NCBI GenBank assembly: GCA_966128725.1
Contig: CBHYLN010000138.1
Location: 1-14,400 of the forward strand
Direction of reading: 5' to 3'
Length of the DNA: 14,400 nucleotides
Source of the DNA: JAFDZV01 sp966128725
GTDB lineage: Bacteria; Bacteroidota; Ignavibacteria; OLB7
Part shown: positions 13,733 to 14,400 of the stretch, piece by piece
Layout: each line of letters opens with the position of its first letter
How positions within the stretch are numbered: position 1 is the stretch's first letter
Program-made: the position numbers and the translations under genes
Notes under the pieces: model-generated
Database searches by the model: none
The model's input: the letters and a program-made list of their open reading frames with translations, nothing else
Told to the model about the DNA's origin: nothing

Positions 13733-14374
13733 ATGTCGGAGTCATCAAAGTACGTACGAACGATGAGATCGCTCTCGGAAAACCTGCATCGATGTTTCTA
13801 TGCCGTGCTGTTTCCGGATCCGGTGGTGGCGTATCTGGTGGAGCGCATCGGCGGGTTCGCCGGTCATGAGGCCGATGTTCGGTGGGCAACATCGCGCACG
13901 CTGCACCTGACGCTCCGGTTTCTGGGCGAAGTGCCCGGCCATACGCTGGTTGCCTTGCGCGAATCGATGATGGCGGGGGCCGGCCGTGTGATGACGTTCA
14001 GCATCCGGGCCAGCGGGCTGGGTGCCTTCCCCTCGCTCAGGGCTCCTCGCGTGTTATGGGCCGGTGTGGAGGGTGAAACCCCGGCGGATACCGATCGCAT
14101 GGTGCATCTGGCGCAGCTATGCGAGCAGTGGGCGCGTGATGCCGGCCTGCCGGCGGAGAATCGTCGGTTCCGTCCGCACATCACGCTGGGCCGTGTGGGC
14201 GCCAGCGCGCGATCGCTTCGGCCGTTGATCGATGAGATCACAACGGGTGAATGCCGGTCGGCCTTCGCGGCGATCGGTTCGGTAGCGCTCATGAGCAGCA
14301 GGCTTGGCCAGGAAGGAGCCGAATACACGGTCGTGGCATCGGCACCATTGGGGCCTGCCAACCTTGGCGCCTGA
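13733..14374 (+). CDS. thpR: RNA 2',3'-cyclic phosphodiesterase (2H phosphoesterase)
   Basis: ThpR opens 2',3'-cyclic phosphates on RNA to 2'-phosphates and was first described as a 2'-5' RNA ligase; it acts in the cytoplasm. The 213-residue protein has both catalytic HxTx motifs of the 2H superfamily: HLTL at 58-61 (followed by RFLGEV) and HITL at 149-152 (preceded by FRP, followed by GR). FYAVLFPDPV at 22-31 is the usual first strand, and the VLWAGVEG segment at 107-114 is also typical. The family is usually about 180-190 residues; the excess is an N-terminal stretch. I chose the ATG at 13733 because AAGGAAG lies about 10 nt upstream. The ATG at 13763 would give 203 residues and fit the family slightly better but has no ribosome-binding site. 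It is divergent from the subtilase gene. Confidence 0.93.
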   Translation: MSESSKYVRTMRSLSENLHRCFYAVLFPDPVVAYLVERIGGFAGHEADVRWATSRTLHLTLRFLGEVPGHTLVALRESMMAGAGRVMTFSIRASGLGAFPSLRAPRVLWAGVEGETPADTDRMVHLAQLCEQWARDAGLPAENRRFRPHITLGRVGASARSLRPLIDEITTGECRSAFAAIGSVALMSSRLGQEGAEYTVVASAPLGPANLGA

Positions 14375-14380
14375 AGCGTT

Positions 14381-14400
14381 GAGGGGGGAGGAAGAGGGAG
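14381..14400 (+). promoter_or_regulatory. polypurine stretch after thpR, possible ribosome-binding site of the next gene
   Basis: All 20 bases from 14381 to the right edge are purines and contain GGGGAGGAAGAGGG. A gene starting within about 10 nt past the edge on the plus strand would have an excellent Shine-Dalgarno site and could be co-transcribed with thpR. The gene itself is not visible. Confidence 0.35.

Overview
The window is a gene-dense, GC-rich piece of bacterial chromosome carrying housekeeping and scattered accessory genes. I see no mobile element, tRNA, rRNA or CRISPR array. The best lineage hint is ribosomal protein L28. It lacks the zinc-binding cysteine pairs of some lineages, and its PNLQSKRIWLEDEKRWVKVK core recalls, from memory, the Chlorobi/Ignavibacteria/Kapabacteria side of the Bacteroidota-Chlorobiota group. 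Oxygen-dependent coproporphyrinogen oxidase (HemF) argues for aerobic or facultative heme synthesis. The lineage call is inference; no search was run.

Layout, left to right. (1) 1-1669, minus strand: a DUF2071/YqjF gene cut by the left edge, an unknown probably exported protein 16 bp upstream of it, and a small DCC-family (DUF393) thiol-oxidoreductase-like protein. (2) 1836-2345, plus: a DinB-family protein, divergent from the DCC gene. (3) 2438-3429, minus: a DedA membrane protein and rpmB, with a terminator-like hairpin between them. (4) 3576-5936, plus: a two-domain Sua5 threonylcarbamoyl-AMP synthase and a secreted M28 zinc aminopeptidase. (5) 5946-9642, minus: an aldo/keto reductase, a BtrH-N/DUF4872-like protein and hemF. 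Hairpin terminators separate these, so they look like three transcription units rather than one operon. (6) 9869-12100, plus: recG. (7) 12125-13675, minus: a subtilisin-family protease with unusual architecture. (8) 13733-14374, plus: the RNA 2',3'-cyclic phosphodiesterase ThpR, followed by a polypurine stretch that may be the ribosome-binding site of the next gene.

The genes do not form one obvious pathway. Several serve information processing (rpmB, sua5 for tRNA t6A37, recG, thpR), one heme synthesis (hemF), and the rest are enzymes or unknowns. Strand changes are frequent, divergent spacers are short, and convergent ends are tight (9 and 24 bp).

The least ordinary items are these. The BtrH-like protein seems to lack the expected cysteine nucleophile, carries a basic N-terminal module, and has a perfect Shine-Dalgarno site 105 bp upstream of the start its domain would suggest. 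The subtilase has a cysteine/histidine N-terminal region, no signal peptide, and a roughly 60-residue insertion just before the catalytic serine. Several structured intergenic repeats are also present. I found no clear multi-gene defence or biosynthetic system.
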